Shown: piece after piece, positions 1 to 11,206 of the stretch
Layout of the letters: each line of letters opens with the position of its first letter
Numbering within the stretch: position 1 is the stretch's first letter
DNA from: Lutraria lutraria
Lineage: Eukaryota > Mollusca > Bivalvia > Venerida > Mactridae
DNA: 64,000 nt
Direction: 5' to 3'
Assembly (NCBI GenBank): GCA_964023205.1
Contig: OZ026844.1
Location: 13,998,790 to 14,062,789 of the forward strand
Translations under genes and position numbers: made by a program
The notes under the pieces: model-generated
Seen by the model: the letters and a program-made list of their open reading frames with translations, nothing else
The model's database searches: none
What the model was told of the DNA's origin: nothing

Positions 1-1386
1 TGACTGATGTAGACAAATTTTCTCTCTTCTTCCGCCTTCCAATCCATTTGACAATTAGAAATATTGCTTCATAATTTAAAAAATTATAGTGAACCCGGAA
101 ATTTAGCATATTTGTCGTTCAACACATGGACTATGGTGATATCGTTTGAACATTATACATTTTTATTGTTAATTACCATTCTGTACCCAAACAATCACAA
201 AATACTTGTTGTGGTCGTATGTTTACATACTATTTTATGGATATCATGCTTTTAATTAACATCGTTTTCAATTTGCCTTTCTTTATCACTCATTGAAATT
301 TACATTTAGCTTTCTGTGTGGCGTACGCCATTTTTTACAATGCGGGTTTAAGCGTGTACCTTTTTACATTAATTTGTCACTATTCTGCATTATTTTGTCT
401 ATTTTGAATGTTAGGACTACGAGCGAAAATGTGATCATGTACATTTGTAATTTAGTCATTTATGTATTATTTATTGAACAATGCTTATCACGTGAAAGAG
501 TCGTTAATTGTTTGTGTATGAATAATTCATCCGTTTATTTATTTATATATTTATTTATTCGTCTAGTCATTTGAAATCGTTTCTGCTCTCATTTTATGTC
601 ACGCATTTATGTTTAGTAATTAGTAAGCTTATTTTTTTCAAATTTATCCATACTCATTTTTTTTTTTTATTATTTACAAGTTGTCGTTGTGTTCATGCCT
701 TTATCTCATTGTGGTCCTGTATGTCTTTATATTTAATAGTCTTTCTTTTTTGTTTTAAATAAAATTTATTATAAAAATATGTCTTCCAAGTTGTTTTTTA
801 TTTGTCAGCAGATTTCTGTTGGACGATGTGCATGTCAATAATCACGATAACGGATGCAAGTTCAAATTTGAAGTTTAAATATGAATGTAATATTTCCCAC
901 ATTCCAGCCTATCACGTCTTTTGGCCACCATGTTACGAACAATACCAAAGGTAAAACAAAAATAGCAAAGAACAATGAATGGGAAATTTTCTTTACACGG
1001 TTCACGTTGTCTGATTGGTTAATCAAATTTTGTTATGTTTTTTTATTGGTCGATCAGTTTATGACTGATTTTAGTTACGCCTATTCTCATGCTTTTTTAT
1101 TATACTTGTATTTAGCTATTTATAGACTGGACATGCTGTGTCTTTCCGCGATACGGAGGCACAGTAACATACTTAAAGTATTTTAAAATATACACGTTGT
1201 TGTCTATACTCATTAATATACCAAACTTGGATAAATAGGCGTACTTACTTAAACCATAGACTTATAATACATTTTATATGTCTCTGCACACTGTATGTGA
1301 CCTTCTGTAAAGACGGGCATTTCCGCGTTTACGACGTCACTCGGTTCGATCAGCTGTCCACGCTATATAATACCAATTATGAGTTT
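1..1386. other. Non-coding AT-rich stretch, no gene seen
   Basis: Several short open frames occur, all low-complexity and rich in Phe, Leu and Ile, as expected from T-rich DNA. None has a recognisable domain or convincing splice-flanked structure. I see no RNA gene here. Confidence 0.6.
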
Positions 1387-1534
1387 AAACTGGTTCCCGT
1401 TCCATGTTGCAGTGCACCAAAACTGTTTTGTACACACAAATCAACGGGAACCAGTTTCCAAAATGGTAAACTAGTCCCGTCTCCAATCTTACAGTATTGC
1501 GGACCCAAAATATAAGATTGGAGACGGGAACCAG
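1387..1534. repeat. Double-hairpin foldback element
   Basis: Two hairpins sit side by side. The first pairs 1387-1401 with 1443-1457, a perfect 15-bp inverted repeat containing ctggttcccgtt. The second pairs about 1476-1491 with 1513-1528 (16 bp, cccgtctccaatctta) around a 21-bp loop. The motif gggaaccag or its complement closes both the first hairpin and the whole 148-bp unit (ctggttcccgt at 1389, acgggaaccag at 1524). It is probably a small palindromic MITE. No target-site duplication was identified. Confidence 0.6.
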
Positions 1535-2399
1535 ACTATACCAAAATAGACCATTAAACGGTTTAAGCGATGTTTGTACTGAAAAGCAGACGGTAATGTT
1601 TGACAAGCTCTAGTAACCTAGTCTTCCTCTCATAATCACTTAATTAAAGTGACAGTTTAAACAATGAAACGCCACAAATTGACACTTTGAAAATACAAAC
1701 AGTAACGGATCTGTTGTCGTATTCAGTTTATATTTAAAGAGTATGCTGAGTAGTAAGGAAATATCAATCTCTATACAGATTTGTCGTTCGTTATCTCTGC
1801 CCACACAGAAGGCGGCGTAGTATATGCTATGATATTTTATTGTCTCATGCACAAACCAGAACGTCTTAGCAATACAGAAAGTACAAACAATTGAGTACCC
1901 GAAGTATCCGCTTGCTCTGACTCAGGCACCAAGCGCAACAATTAGCACTTTAGAGAGATAACTATAATTGTGGAGATTCTTGCATAGTTTTTGGATAAGC
2001 ATAGTTATCCGCGAAAGCAGTAAGCGTAACAACAATGTCTCTGCAACTTCGTCTAAAAGTGAACTTGACGAAATGATACAAGGTAGCACTAACTAAGAGA
2101 TTACAAGCGGCATGGAAATCGTAACATCTTGTTAATAATGCCACAAAACGTCGTTTAATGGAAACAATTGCGCAGAATTGCGCGATTACCCAACCCACCG
2201 ACTTGGTGTATTTGTTGTAAAAGAGATCTTTCGTAGACCTATGGATGGAGTGATTAGTGCTGATTTCAACACTGTTACGCCTCGGTCAATATGGCATTCA
2301 CCGGTGAATTTCACACCATATCCAATGGCTCACTAGTCAACAACTGTATATATAGTATTTTCCGTACCACATATCAAGACTTGAATGAGCATGTAATGA
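1535..2399. other. No feature seen
   Basis: AT-rich sequence with short frames on both strands and no motif, repeat or splice-flanked exon that I can support. Confidence 0.5.
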
Positions 2400-3770
2400 G
2401 CAATTTAAGTACATCGCAATTGAACGTATAACGGGAATTACAACTGCTGATATGTACGCCACAGGCACATGATACGGCTTATCCATCATATAAATGCACG
2501 TATAGAAACATCTATAATGGACTTGTCGTAGTAATTGTAGAACTAAGAAAATAATATATATTTATTTCTAGCTAGCATAAACTGTCATGTTAATAAAGAT
2601 TTTTTCTCTACTAGTAGGTTATAGAACTTCTTAAAAAAATCCATGTTGATGTTGATTAAGATTGTTTTCTTAAAACTGAAAGAAGACAAATTAGAATCTG
2701 AATAGAAATATGTTTTTTACAGAGGCGTTCAATGACATCAATTTCACTACACATCCGGGAATATCAAAGAATATCGAATACGCAAACACATGATTGAAAC
2801 ATTAAACACTTGAGTCAACTCATAGAATGATAACTTAATTTATCTTTGAATATAATAGATGTTGAAATTCACTGAATAATTAGCAAGCAGAGCCATGCGA
2901 ACATATCCCGTTCATGCATATCATGGCCACCTTCAAACACATTCACCGTAACTGTCCTATCCATATTCCCGCATTATAATCTTACGTTTCACGACCCTGC
3001 TGTATGCCCTATCCTGGCTTTCCTCATCCACGAACCGATGTCCAAGACCTGGTGATTTTCACATAGTCACAGCATGACTGCAGCAAGTAGTTCGCCCCAT
3101 TTTTTTACTTCTGGAAAACACTCAATTTATCTGTATAAAGACGTTTGCGACATTATCCAGTTCTTTCACATAGACGTATGGGTAAATGAAAACTCTTCCA
3201 TGATTTTTTTTAAACTTTGCATGATCGTAGCATATGATGAACAGAAATATTCTAAGTAAGAAAAGGGGGTTGACAACCTCGTTTTTTTTAGTTATCTGCC
3301 CTTGAATTTTGGTCATTTCAAGGGCAGTTTAAAAATATAATGAAATAGTTTTCATTTTCCCTATGTGTCCATGTGAAAAAAAGGAAACTGTAGCAATCGT
3401 GTTTAATGACTTCATGTGTTTCACTCATGTACGAGAATGCAAAACTTGACCATCATCTGTGCGAATATACTAGTACACGTGATTTATACTTGTATTAATT
3501 TATAATATTTCTTCTGATGTAGACAGCGTCTGAATAAAGTATCTGTGTTCTGTTGGACTGACATGTTCCATTTTGAAATTTTGTCCGCGATATGTGTGTG
3601 TTTAGTCGTTTGTCAGTAATTTGATACCACAAGAACAAGATGGGGTGTCAGGTGGTTCATGTATGCGTCAATCACTATAACAATGGATATAGGCCAAATG
3701 AATGCATGGATCTTTTTTCTTATGTGTCTTAGAATATTTTATTCTGAAATGGTTTCTTATCAAAACGGGG
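2400..3770 (+). repeat. Left copy of a local direct duplication
   Basis: Two blocks here, about 2400-2885 and 3615-3770, recur in the same order and orientation at about 3935-4340 and 4341-4495. Shared landmarks include the run around 'acaactgctgatatgta', 'cagaggcgttcaatgac', 'aagatggggtgtcaggtgg' and 'ctgaaatggtttcttat'. The ~730 bp between the two blocks is absent from the right copy. The sequence is non-coding as far as I can see. Confidence 0.7.
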
Positions 3771-3934
3771 GCATGTTGTTTTGGGCCTGTCTATCTGTTT
3801 GTTTGTACCGAACTTTAACGTCCCTATAAATTCAAAACGCTTCAACCTACAATCGTTAAACTTCATGGTTAATGATGAAATTTATTTTGTTTATTTTACT
3901 ACCAAACAGAAATTAAGAGGCATTAACAATAATT

Positions 3935-4495
3935 TTAATTTAAGTATATCGCCATTGAACCTATAACGGGATTTACAACTGCTGATATGTATGTCACAGG
4001 CACATGGTACGGCTTATCCATCATGTTAATGCATGTTTAGCTAGTATAAACTGTCATGTTACTAAAGATTTTTTCTCTACTAGACGTAATAGAACTTCTT
4101 AAAAGTTGATTAAGATTGTTTTCTTAAAACTGAGAGGGGACAAATTAGAATCTAAATAGAGATAAGTTTTTTTACAGAGGCGTTCAATGACGTCAATTTC
4201 ACTACACATCCGGTATTGTCTAAGAATATCGAATACGCAAACAAATGATTGAAACATTCAACACTAGAGTCAACTCATAAAATGATAACTTAATTATTCT
4301 TTGAATATAATAGGTGTTGAAATTCACTTTATAATTACAGGTAGTTGTATTAGATACAATTGATATCAGAAGAACAAGATGGGGTGTCAGGTGGGTCATG
4401 TATGCATCAATCACTATAACTATAGGCCAAATTAATGCATGGATCCTTTTTCTTATGTGTCTTAAAATACTTTATTCTGAAATGGTTTCTTATTG
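3935..4495 (+). repeat. Right copy of the local duplication, with internal deletion
   Basis: This matches the left copy with scattered substitutions and small indels, but lacks the segment corresponding to about 2886-3614. The two homologous blocks are fused directly near 4340. This fits an old duplication of ~1.4 kb followed by one deletion, or a two-block repeat family. Confidence 0.65.
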
Positions 4496-4614
4496 CACTG
4501 CAATATGAAACGGGAACGAATTTAACAATTGCTTGGTGGATGTATAAAAACGTACTTAGATCCGCATAAAAAATCATGCGCGACAGCTAAGGAAAGTGTT
4601 CCATAAATGAATTA

Positions 4615-5095
4615 TTTCAATTCTACATGCTCAAATGTCCCTTATATTACTTTATTCAATTCTACATGCTCAAAGGTCCTTTATATAACTTCTCCCTTTC
4701 TACATGCTCAAATGTCTCTTATATGACTTCTTCCAATTCTACATACTCAAATATCCCATATATGACTTCTTCCAATTCTACATACTCAAATATCCCATAT
4801 ATGACTTCTTTCAATTGTACATGCTCAAATGTCCAATATATGACTTCTTCCAATTCTACATGCTCAAATATCCCATATATGACTTCTTTCAATTGTACAT
4901 GCTAAAAAATGTCCCATATATGGCTTCTCCCTTTCTACATGCTCAAATGTCTCTTATATGACTTCTTCCAATTCTACATGCTCAAATGTCCCATGCTCAA
5001 ATGTCCCATATATGACTTCTTCCAATTCTACATGTTCAAGTGTCCCATATATGAATTCTTCTACTTCTTCATCCCCAGATGTCCCATATAATACA
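4615..5095 (+). repeat. 39-bp minisatellite, about 12 copies
   Basis: A 39-bp unit (core 'tctacatgctcaaatgtccc' followed by 'atatatgacttcttccaat') is repeated imperfectly. One copy has an extra 15-bp 'atgctcaaatgtccc' step near 4980. Because 39 is divisible by three, several reading frames stay open on both strands and would encode 13-residue repeats. The openness is explained by the period, and no start, splice or domain evidence argues for translation. Confidence 0.85.
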
Positions 5096-6152
5096 TTATA
5101 TTTCAAGAAATGCATATAGTGTACCACAATCTGACAGGTCGACAATACAGTCAAGCGTAAGGGTGAATGCTACTACACAACACGTATTAATGAATTTAAT
5201 TCACGCGTGCTATTAATGTTTTAATTAAATACAAATGTATGAACTCAAACATTGTCTAAAACTAAGCATATCAACTAATTAAGTGTATTTGGAAATGTCG
5301 TTAATGTTTGATTATAAGTTAATGGGTTCATACTAAAACTGCACAAACAACGTAATGAAAGATACATTGACTCATTCGTATCAAGTTTTTTTTCATTCAA
5401 AAACATTTTGAAAAATATAGTGCACATTAAAATGGTGTTGCTAAAATGATTATGGTAATGCAACTAGCTTTAGTTATCCTCCATTGAGTCCATTTATGAC
5501 ATGTATACAGCAACAGAAACAAAATTGAATTTGATTCTGAGTTACCGTTCCTGCCACGCTCACACGAACATGATACAGGTAAATCCTGAATAGACATTGT
5601 TTCTTAATTTCTTATTAGTCATTGCGGAAGTAGAAGGGAAAAATTATATTTCTCAAGAAAGCTGTGAAATTTTAGCGCTTGTATATAATCTTTTAAAGTC
5701 GATTAATTATCCCTGTAACGGAAAAACATAGATACAGTAATTTGTGAGTACAACCCAAAAGCAGTTTTTAAAATGTTACACACAGTACATACATAAAATA
5801 TCTTATGAAGTTATGAAAAATGTAAATAATAAAATAAAGATAAAGTAAGCGGTTGTATAAGTTCGTCCATACTTACAAACACAACACCCGTCAATTCTAA
5901 ATTATTTAATACATACATGTACATTAAAACATACGATTACATGTACATATATGCATAAGCATTTGTTGCAGCTCACTTAATTTAGACCGTCCAGTCAAAA
6001 GATCCCAAAATATATTTTTGTTGGCCTTACCAGCAATCTAGCTTAAATTACAAACGGTTAAAATCAGACATGCTGACATCAACATCACTAGGTGACATTA
6101 ATCGTTAGGACAATTTTTTTTTTCGACAAAGCACATATTGATATGATAGATC
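5096..6152. other. Upstream flank of the ADAMTS-like gene
   Basis: No gene is seen. An A/T-rich run (ccaaaatatatttttg, about 6005) and the oligo-T at 6113-6122 precede the start codon, but I cannot fix a TATA box or transcription start. Confidence 0.45.
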
Positions 6153-9100
6153 ATGGACAATAACGGCGTGCATTTCATGTATTTCGTACTTTTTATGTTT
6201 GGAATTTATATTCAATGTGGAATTGGACATGGACTCGCAATTCAGAAAGGTATGTACATAATTAACTTGATTCTGTACTATAACTACGCTACGTTTTAAT
6301 GACACAAAGAGCCTTAAATATTCTCTGAAAAGTTTTTAGGAAATAAATAACATTTCCTCGGTCATTTTAGGTCATTGGATTGCATCATTGAGATAATTGT
6401 CTGTTAAATGTTTATTTGCACAAGAAGATTTAAAATTCTGTATTGTTTTCTCACAATTGCTAGCACATGTCATCGTCTGGGCTTTTCTGCCAACGTGAAC
6501 TTTGTAAAACGTTTTCATTGCAGATTTCATCCATATAAGACAAGTAAATAGCAGCCATTCTAATGAGCTATACCCAGAACAATTGTGCATCTCATTACAT
6601 AGATCAGCTGATGAACACAAGAAGTCTTTTCTTGAGCTCATGCTTGACAAGTATTCAGACAGTAAGAAAGACGAAGACACGCACGTGAGCAATACATTTT
6701 ACGGCTTAGCTGAAAGGAATACCATACCAAGATACCGTGTAAATGGTGGAACAAACTTAATAAAATTACACAGGACTGTCGACAATAACTTCCTTGTGGA
6801 TGGAATGTTTTGTGTTGATGGCTATCTGATTAGAATAAATCCTCTGGAAGGGATTACAGGAATGGATAACAAAGGTAAAGACCACTACATCATTTTCCAC
6901 GACAAAAGAGAGTCGGATGCGGAATGTTTGCATAGAAATCATGATGAAAAGGAAGAGTACATTATCGAGGAAAATGAAGATACACGATATAATAACCTTA
7001 TGTCACAGGAAGAAGACAACATGTCACCTATAGATATTACTGATGCTTTTATTGATACGGGTTCTTTGCTGAATGACGAAGATGGTTCTAGCGAAGTCCA
7101 ATACAGTTTGGTCGATGCTTTTGGCAATTCTGTCCGCGCCATGCAAGGTAATGACAGAGTTCGAAGAACTCAACAACTTACTATAGAGCTTTTAATGGTG
7201 ATAGATTACGCTGCCTACAGTTGGTGGCAGTCAGTTTTAGAAGAGGGCGAAATTGAAAATGGTACTGACGCCATGGCCTTAATACGTCAGTTCTATGCAT
7301 TTATATTTCAAGGTATTGATGCAAGATTTATGTCGATTGAGACACAACCATATATGATCGATCTTGCCTTTTCTGGTTTGTTTGTGGCTAAGACAGAGCA
7401 AGAATCGTACTGGACAACTGAAAGTATCATCGGAGAAAATGTTGATAACGCTCGTGTAATGGTCAACTCGTCTGAAGCGTTAGATAAATTTCAAAAATGG
7501 CTCGACAATGCAGACTTTCTCCCCCCTCACGATCACGCCATATTGTTTTCAGGAACAAACTTAACTTACGCTGGAAGTCCAGGAAATACTGGTTTGGCTT
7601 TTGAATCGTCAATGTGTCGAAATATATCAAACGCTTCAATTGTTGAGGATATTTTTGATTTTCGTACGGTCACGTACAGTATACAACAAATTGCAAGAAG
7701 TCTGGGATCTAGGGACGATATGGACAACAATAATTGCCTCGAGTTCTTTAATCATATAATGGCACCCAAGTTTAAACTACCAATACGATCTTATGCGTCA
7801 AACAGATGGAAATTCTCAAGCTGTTCTGAGCAGTACTTTCTAGAATACACGTCAGAACTGAATGATCTTGGTCTTACGTGTCTAAATGATAGGTTTGCAG
7901 CAGAGAGATACCCTCCGGATTTAGCAAAATTAGTCGAACATCTGCCTGGTCAGGTATACGGCGGAAAGAGACAATGTGAGAACAGATTCGGATTAATGTC
8001 GGACATATGCCGTGAAACAATTGGAACAAGCTATGCTGATATATGCATTGGATTATCATGCACAATACCCGGACTTGGCTCTTGTGATTACATCCTTCCA
8101 GCAGATGGTACTCCTTGTGGTAGCAAGAAATACTGTTGGCACGGAAGTTGTTTAGAATTTGATGATGCAGATGAGTCTTCTGACACTTGTGTTTTCGGCG
8201 ATGACCCGGAATCGCATTGCAAAAGTATAACCGTAGAAGATAGATCACAATGTTACAATGACTCTATTAGGTACAAATGTTGCCAGACATGTGAATCAAT
8301 GGTAATTGGCATACCATCATGTGAATATGGTGACAGATCTGATGATTGCAGTATGAACGGTTGTATAAATGGAGACGATTCGTTTAAAACTTTCACTTGT
8401 TGCTTAACCTGCTCTGATGGTCCAACTCCTTATTCACCACCAGCTGATACAGTGGTCACTGAGATGTTCCCGTTGCAACAAACGCATACACCGCTTAATT
8501 CTGACATTTCAAAAACATCTACTGTACCCATGTCTCAAACGATAACTCCTTCGTCTATTTTAAACACCATTAGCTCATTGGCTGCACTTGTCGAAACTTC
8601 TGTAAGTGAAACTAGTTCATCAACTGTCTCGACATCCATAAAAACTACAACAGCAGCATTTGAAAACAAAATAAATACACAGAACAGCGATGTCTTCACC
8701 GAAGGTTTGTCAATTACAACAGAATCCGCACACGACCACACAAAAGAACAACATGGTGATGAAAGTAGAAATCCACGTAAGAAAGAAATATTTACAACCA
8801 TAGAAACACCACCGATGACTGTAAAGTCAACTGAGAATCAGTACGGAGACACATCTACGCCAGATCAGTCGATAATTAGAAAAGAATCAAGTGGTACAGA
8901 CACTACAGGAGACTTCAAGGAGCTAACAACAACTTCCGTACAGAACATCGAAGCAGAAAGTAGCAGTACACACATATCTACAGAAAATCGCTGCGATAGC
9001 ACCACGGCACAATTAGCTGATCATAATACGACACCGGAGATGAAAACATCCCGTCACACAAACGATAGTACTACTCAATGCGAACCAACTAAACCTACAG

Positions 9101-10061
9101 GTAACACTTGATTATATCTTACGAGTAACCATGTTGTACGAAAAACACTCTTTGGGAGGTGATAGCTCCCAATTATAGCACCTTTTTCAAATTACTATTT
9201 TCATTAATGCCCACCTTGACAACATGCCTAAGTGCCGACCTTGACACTTGAACTGCGCATGCTTGACATTGGGGGAGTTCGATAAACAACTTTAATCTGG
9301 TAATATTCCAGTGACCAATGGTAATGTTTATTCAAAGAAGCGATACTTTATTAACATAACTACTTTGAATCGCAGGCAATAGTAACGGACATGTGACGGT
9401 AAATTGTAATAAAGTTATATAAAACATTTAATGTAATTTTGGGTTAAGTTATGGTGTTTTACATAGAAATTATTACAATTTTATCATTACAGGTCGGTTA
9501 CTCCTGCATGTACCTTGAAATAATATTTGTCATTATGAAAATTCCGTTTTATCAAACAAGTCAGTCATGGTCACGTGTTATGAACACCTGTTCACTCACA
9601 CAATGAGTATAATTAGATTTTAATTATTGTAGAAACAGCTGAAACATAACAAACAGCATTAATTGTCCGTAATATTTTTATTTACCAATTGTTTTCCTTT
9701 AACTAGTATTTTATTTCCAGGTTACGCATCCTTTTATGATCGCATCTTTTTCAAAGACTTGGCCAGATCAATGCAGAACAATCAGAGATATATAAAACAA
9801 AGCTTACGTGCAAATATTCAGTCCCTGTATGGTTCTATAACAATAAAACTAAGGAGAAGCCATCATGAATATGAAACAGAGAATGAATCTGGTCGAGAGG
9901 GTGGTGAGGATGAAAATCTAAACCTCAAGTTGCTACCAATCTGGAGACAGCATTACCGTGACATTATGAAAGACGCGGAAAAGAATGTTCGAGAAATGCG
10001 GTACAGGGTGCTAGCTTTACTTAATCGGCATTTCAAACACAGGCACTATCGGCATTGGTAG
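6153..10061 (+). CDS. Secreted ADAMTS-like pseudoprotease (3 exons)
   Basis: Exons are 6153-6249, 6524-9100 and 9721-10061; both introns (gtatgt...ttgcag; gtaaca...ttccag) are phase 1 and the join stays open for 1004 codons. Residues 1-28 form a hydrophobic signal peptide (MYFVLFMFGIYIQCGIG core). A prodomain ends at a furin-type site RVRR (244-247). The M12B reprolysin-like domain follows (about 248-480), with LLMVIDYAAY at its start and Met-turn HIMAP (M445). The zinc motif HExxHxxGxxHD reads QQIARSLGSRDD (420-431): all three His and the Glu are lost, Gly427 and Asp431 kept. Then come LPGQVYGGKRQCENRFG (506-522) and an ADAMTS-type Cys-rich domain to ~578 (ADGTPCG at 559-565), two six-Cys PLAC-like modules (588-622, 632-662), a Thr/Ser-rich stalk (663-891) and a basic helical tail. 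No thrombospondin type-1 repeat is visible. It is probably extracellular and non-catalytic. Assignment is by motif; no poly(A) signal was found close downstream. Confidence 0.85.
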
Positions 10062-11022
10062 ATAGCTGCTCTTCCTGGCCACATACCATTACCAGTTCAG
10101 TAGAGTTGCGTATCGTGTAATCTTAAGATAATATATGTATTAATACCTAATGCCGTGCTGTATATAGTTTTCAGTCCAAAGAATATCAAGTATCCACAAT
10201 TTAAATGGTAAAACATTTCGTACTGATTAGTGTCATCACACAATCGCAGACAAATTACTGATTATACCGTTCTACTCCTAGATATTTAATTTGTAAACAT
10301 GAAAATGGCAAGTAAGACATCAGTTAGGGATATTCGAGTAATAAGTCTGCGTTATAAGATAGTCTTGAATGGAGAAGACACTATCCCATGATTCACAATC
10401 AAATGAGCTCAAAAAGACAAGTTCTTGTAATCATAAAGTTCAAACTAAAGAGCACATTGACCAGAATACCTGGCTGAATCATATAAGCAACTTAACCAAC
10501 ACATTGTGAACAGTTCTGTTTATTACAGGTCAATGTGTCTTTATCCCTTTCATGTGCATGTATACCAGAGTTCTATACATAGCGTGACGTCACTACGTTT
10601 GTCTAACCTCTATACATAGAACTGATTACTATCCAAATTTGGATAGTTATACATACGCTAAAATGTAGTTACGCGGAAGGATAAAAAAATGTCAAAACAA
10701 CCATATCGGTTGTATGATATTAACAAAATGTGTTTAGTTATGTAAAATGAATACTTTATACCATTTCTGTTCTTGTGCTTTTGTCAATAACACTAATTAT
10801 TTAATGAAACGCAATGTTGCTCAAATGTGTACCATACGGTGACGTCACGTTATGTTATTGTTTATAACTTCCATTTTGTAAGTAGTTCCAGCAAATACCC
10901 ATAATGCCCCGAGCAGAAGAACACACGTCAGTGCATAGCGCTACCGTAGTGTACACATTATGTATACCAGAACATGTATGTTAACAAAAAACATTGCGCA
11001 ATTTAATGTTTAATATACATTG
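10062..11022. other. 3' flank of the ADAMTS-like gene
   Basis: Probably 3' untranslated and intergenic DNA. No AATAAA occurs in the first few hundred bases. A local self-similarity around 'ctatacatag' (about 10570-10620) is noted. No second gene is seen. Confidence 0.4.
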
Positions 11023-11206
11023 TACATAGTACAACCTCTCTAGAGCGGCCCTCTCTTTAGCAACAACCTTCCTTTGACAACAGCATGATTTTTTTCACTG
11101 AACGATTTAACTATTAAATTAACCTTTAAAGCAACAACATCTTAACAACACCAATAACATAATTTTGCTTCTCCCAGAGGGTGTTGCTTTGGAGAGATGC
11201 ACTGTA
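11023..11206. mobile_element. MITE, TACAGTACAACCTC family, diverged copy
   Basis: The left end (tagtacaacctctctagagc) and the right end (reverse of gctttggagagatgcactgta) are inverted versions of each other. The interior phrases 'agcaacaacctt' and 'cccagagggtgttgct' match the better-preserved copy at 59051-59212. The ends TA...TA suggest TA-targeting, Tc1/mariner/pogo-like mobilisation. Confidence 0.6.

Noticed and set aside
4627..5154. Three + frames and one - frame as genes
   Set aside because: All are by-products of a 39-bp tandem repeat.
6583..6600. Start of the ADAMTS-like protein at 6583
   Set aside because: That codon is TTG. The frame extends upstream to an acceptor at 6523 and joins in phase to an exon with ATG and signal peptide at 6153.
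6372..6692. Minus-strand frame opposite the start of the ADAMTS-like exon 2
   Set aside because: It overlaps the well-supported + exon and intron 1 and has no domain.
9663..9720. Open frame upstream of 9721 as part of exon 3
   Set aside because: 9663-9720 is the intron's pyrimidine tract. The ttatttccag acceptor at 9720 joins in phase to 9100, so coding starts at 9721.
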